Shown: positions 4,241 through 5,637 of the stretch, piece by piece | Numbering within the stretch: position 1 is the first letter of the stretch | How the letters are laid out: each line of letters begins with the position of its first letter | DNA from: Acidobacteriaceae bacterium | GTDB taxonomy: Bacteria; Acidobacteriota; Terriglobia; Terriglobales; Acidobacteriaceae | Length of the DNA: 5,637 nt | Assembly (NCBI GenBank): GCA_003132825.1 | Contig: PKYX01000518.1 | Span: 18,446 to 24,082, forward strand | Direction: 5' to 3' | Position numbers and translations under genes: made by a program | The notes under the pieces: generated by a model | What the model saw: only the letters and a program-made list of their open reading frames with translations | The model's database searches: none | What the model was told of the DNA's origin: nothing

Positions 4241-5637
4241 GTGATCCAGGCACTGCTCGAACGCAAGCTCGAAAGACTGCCCGACCGGGTGCGCCTGCCT
4301 GGCCGCATTCTTTTCCTGACCGAGGATCCCGCGCTCATCCGCCGCCAATTGGGGGGGGAAGACCTCCCGTGGGACACCCAGAATCCCGCCCACAATCCCA
4401 AACTGCGGGATGACATTTCGACCGACGAGATCACGCCGGCGCACATCTGCTTCTTCTTTGATCAGACTTTGGGCGAGTTCCCCTACACCGGCCTCAAGTG
4501 CGGGACTGAAATACCCATTCAGCGTGGCGATGTGAAACGCGGTGGATTCGTGGCCGCGGTGAGCGGCAAGCGGCGAGGAAAAGGATCCAGCCGCGAGCAG
4601 TCTCCCTATGCCGAGCTGTGCGCCGGCATCAAGATCGTCATCGCGGAGAACATTGAGCGCATTTACCGGCAGAACTGCCAGAACCTCGGTGTGCTGACTT
4701 CGACCGATTTCTCGCTCATCGACAGCATCCGCGCCGGCAAGGAGATTCCCCTCGCCGAGTTTACCCAGGGCGAAGATGAAATCACCCGGCAGATCATTGA
4801 ATATGGCGGCCTGTTCAATTTCAACGTCGCGCGCATGCAGGGCAAAGCGTTCCTGCCGCCCATCGAAACCGCCCCGCGTCCCATGACCCTGGCGGAGAAG
4901 ATTTTTGCCGCTCACCTGGTGCGCTCTAGTGGGGCGACGGATGCCCCGTCGGCTTCGCCCGGGGCGGGCCCGACCGGCGTGGGGGTCGCGGCGGTCAAGC
5001 CAGGCGACGCTGGCTTTGCCCGCACCGATCTGCGGTTCAGCCACGAATACGTCACCCCCATGGCCGCCATCTTCTTCGATCAACTGGTCGGCCGCGACGC
5101 TCCCGCGAATGATCCTTCGTCCATTGTTTTTTTTCGCGACCACCTGACCTTTCTCGACGAGGTTCTCTCCGAGCAGAAGCGCAAAATGGGCCTGCTCGAC
5201 CTGGCCACCCAGCTCAAACTGAAGCAGGAGGACTTCGCCAGGCAGCGCGGCATCCGCCTGCACGGCGAGCTGAAAGACCGCAAGGGCGCCGAGGGCATCT
5301 GCCATTCCGTGGTTCTCGAGAGCTATGCCCTGCCCGGTCAGCTGATCGTCGGCTCCGATTCCCACACCCCGCATTCCGGTGCGATTGGCTGCGTGGCCTT
5401 CGGAATCGGCACCACAGACGTTTTCAATTCCTGGATCACCAAAGATGTGCGGGTGCGGGTGCCGGAGTCGCTGAAGATCATCCTGCGCGGACGCCGGCAT
5501 CCGAACGTCACCGCCAAGGACTTCATGCTGAAAATCCTGGCGCTCGATTACGTGAAGAGCGGCAAAGCGCTGGCCAAGGTGATCGAATATGCGGGCGAGG
5601 CGATCGAAGAACTGAGCATCGACGAGCGCGCCACCAT
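4241..5637 (+). CDS. Fused LeuD-like swivel + LeuC-like catalytic dehydratase, aconitase superfamily (3' truncated)
   Basis: This is a hydro-lyase of the aconitase/isopropylmalate isomerase superfamily, cytoplasmic, expected to carry a [4Fe-4S] cluster and to move a hydroxyl group by dehydration and rehydration. The substrate is not decidable: 3-isopropylmalate (leucine synthesis), homoaconitate or citrate. 465 residues are visible with no stop before the window end. Residues 1 to about 205 form the swivel domain: DDISTDEITP at 57-66 (compare LeuD NIDTD and aconitase TTDHISP), and KRRGKGSSREQ at 110-120, the conserved Ser-Arg-Glu loop. At Met215 a LeuC-type start MTLAEKIFAAHL opens the catalytic part, interrupted by an Ala/Gly/Pro-rich insert at about 229-252 and continuing with TDLRFSHEYVTP (His268), FRDHLTF, and GSDSHTPHSGAIG with Asp373-Ser374-His375. 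The three cluster cysteines of LeuC/aconitase lie further on and cannot be checked. GTG 4241 is preferred because GGGAG at 4229-4233 lies seven bases before it. ATG 4049 is in frame but adds an unlikely 64 residues. AcnB also carries its swivel before the catalytic domains, but no AcnB-type HEAT-like domain is seen here. Confidence 0.87.
   Translation, partial: MIQALLERKLERLPDRVRLPGRILFLTEDPALIRRQLGGEDLPWDTQNPAHNPKLRDDISTDEITPAHICFFFDQTLGEFPYTGLKCGTEIPIQRGDVKRGGFVAAVSGKRRGKGSSREQSPYAELCAGIKIVIAENIERIYRQNCQNLGVLTSTDFSLIDSIRAGKEIPLAEFTQGEDEITRQIIEYGGLFNFNVARMQGKAFLPPIETAPRPMTLAEKIFAAHLVRSSGATDAPSASPGAGPTGVGVAAVKPGDAGFARTDLRFSHEYVTPMAAIFFDQLVGRDAPANDPSSIVFFRDHLTFLDEVLSEQKRKMGLLDLATQLKLKQEDFARQRGIRLHGELKDRKGAEGICHSVVLESYALPGQLIVGSDSHTPHSGAIGCVAFGIGTTDVFNSWITKDVRVRVPESLKIILRGRRHPNVTAKDFMLKILALDYVKSGKALAKVIEYAGEAIEELSIDERAT

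Noticed and set aside
4209..4244. A leucine attenuator leader peptide before the leuDC-like gene
   Set aside because: The 11-codon frame from ATG 4209 has three Leu codons, but no consecutive Leu run, and no room for an antiterminator/terminator pair since it overlaps the gene start.
4088..5500. A 470-codon open frame on the minus strand
   Set aside because: It lies opposite the fused dehydratase, whose + strand frame shows conserved swivel and catalytic motifs. The minus translation shows no recognisable domain and is explained by GC-rich codon bias.

Overview
This is a GC-rich bacterial window with five protein-coding regions, all read on the + strand. The organism is most likely a soil-type Acidobacteriota (inference). 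The clues are a large Oar-like TonB-dependent outer-membrane receptor typical of that phylum, a divergent Hfq-like protein with an N-terminal extension, a secreted DUF1684 protein, and -10-like hexamers placed 6-7 bases before ATG codons. The taxon is judged from protein style only; no phylogenetic marker is present.

Layout. (1) 2-1603 is the C-terminal part of a TonB-dependent receptor whose start lies outside the window. It ends in an aromatic outer-membrane barrel signature and is followed by two hairpins, the second with a T7 tract (a convincing intrinsic terminator). (2) 1731-2012 is a 93-residue Hfq/Sm-like RNA-binding protein, probably read from a leaderless mRNA. (3) 2073-2915, 60 bases later with no terminator between, is an inositol monophosphatase/SuhB-type phosphatase with all metal-binding motifs intact; it may be co-transcribed with the Hfq-like gene. 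(4) 2923-3008 is a degenerate 16-bp tandem repeat running up to the start of the next gene. (5) 3007-3933 is an exported DUF1684 protein. (6) 3934-4240 is a non-coding stretch with small hairpins, one copy of a sequence also found before suhB, and a -10-like box. (7) 4241 to the window end is a 3'-truncated aconitase-superfamily gene in which a LeuD-like swivel domain is fused in front of a LeuC-like catalytic domain, the reverse of the order in mitochondrial/AcnA aconitase.

How the genes fit together. The receptor is transcriptionally separated from the rest. The Hfq-like protein and SuhB homologue form a plausible pair, since SuhB of Escherichia coli also acts in RNA metabolism (rRNA antitermination) besides being a phosphatase. 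The DUF1684 and aconitase-family genes show no clear functional link to them. Nothing here amounts to a demonstrable new multi-gene system. The most unusual items are the order-swapped fused isopropylmalate-dehydratase-like enzyme with its ambiguous start and Ala/Gly/Pro insert, the Hfq-like protein lacking most canonical RNA-contact residues, and the 16-bp repeat array.
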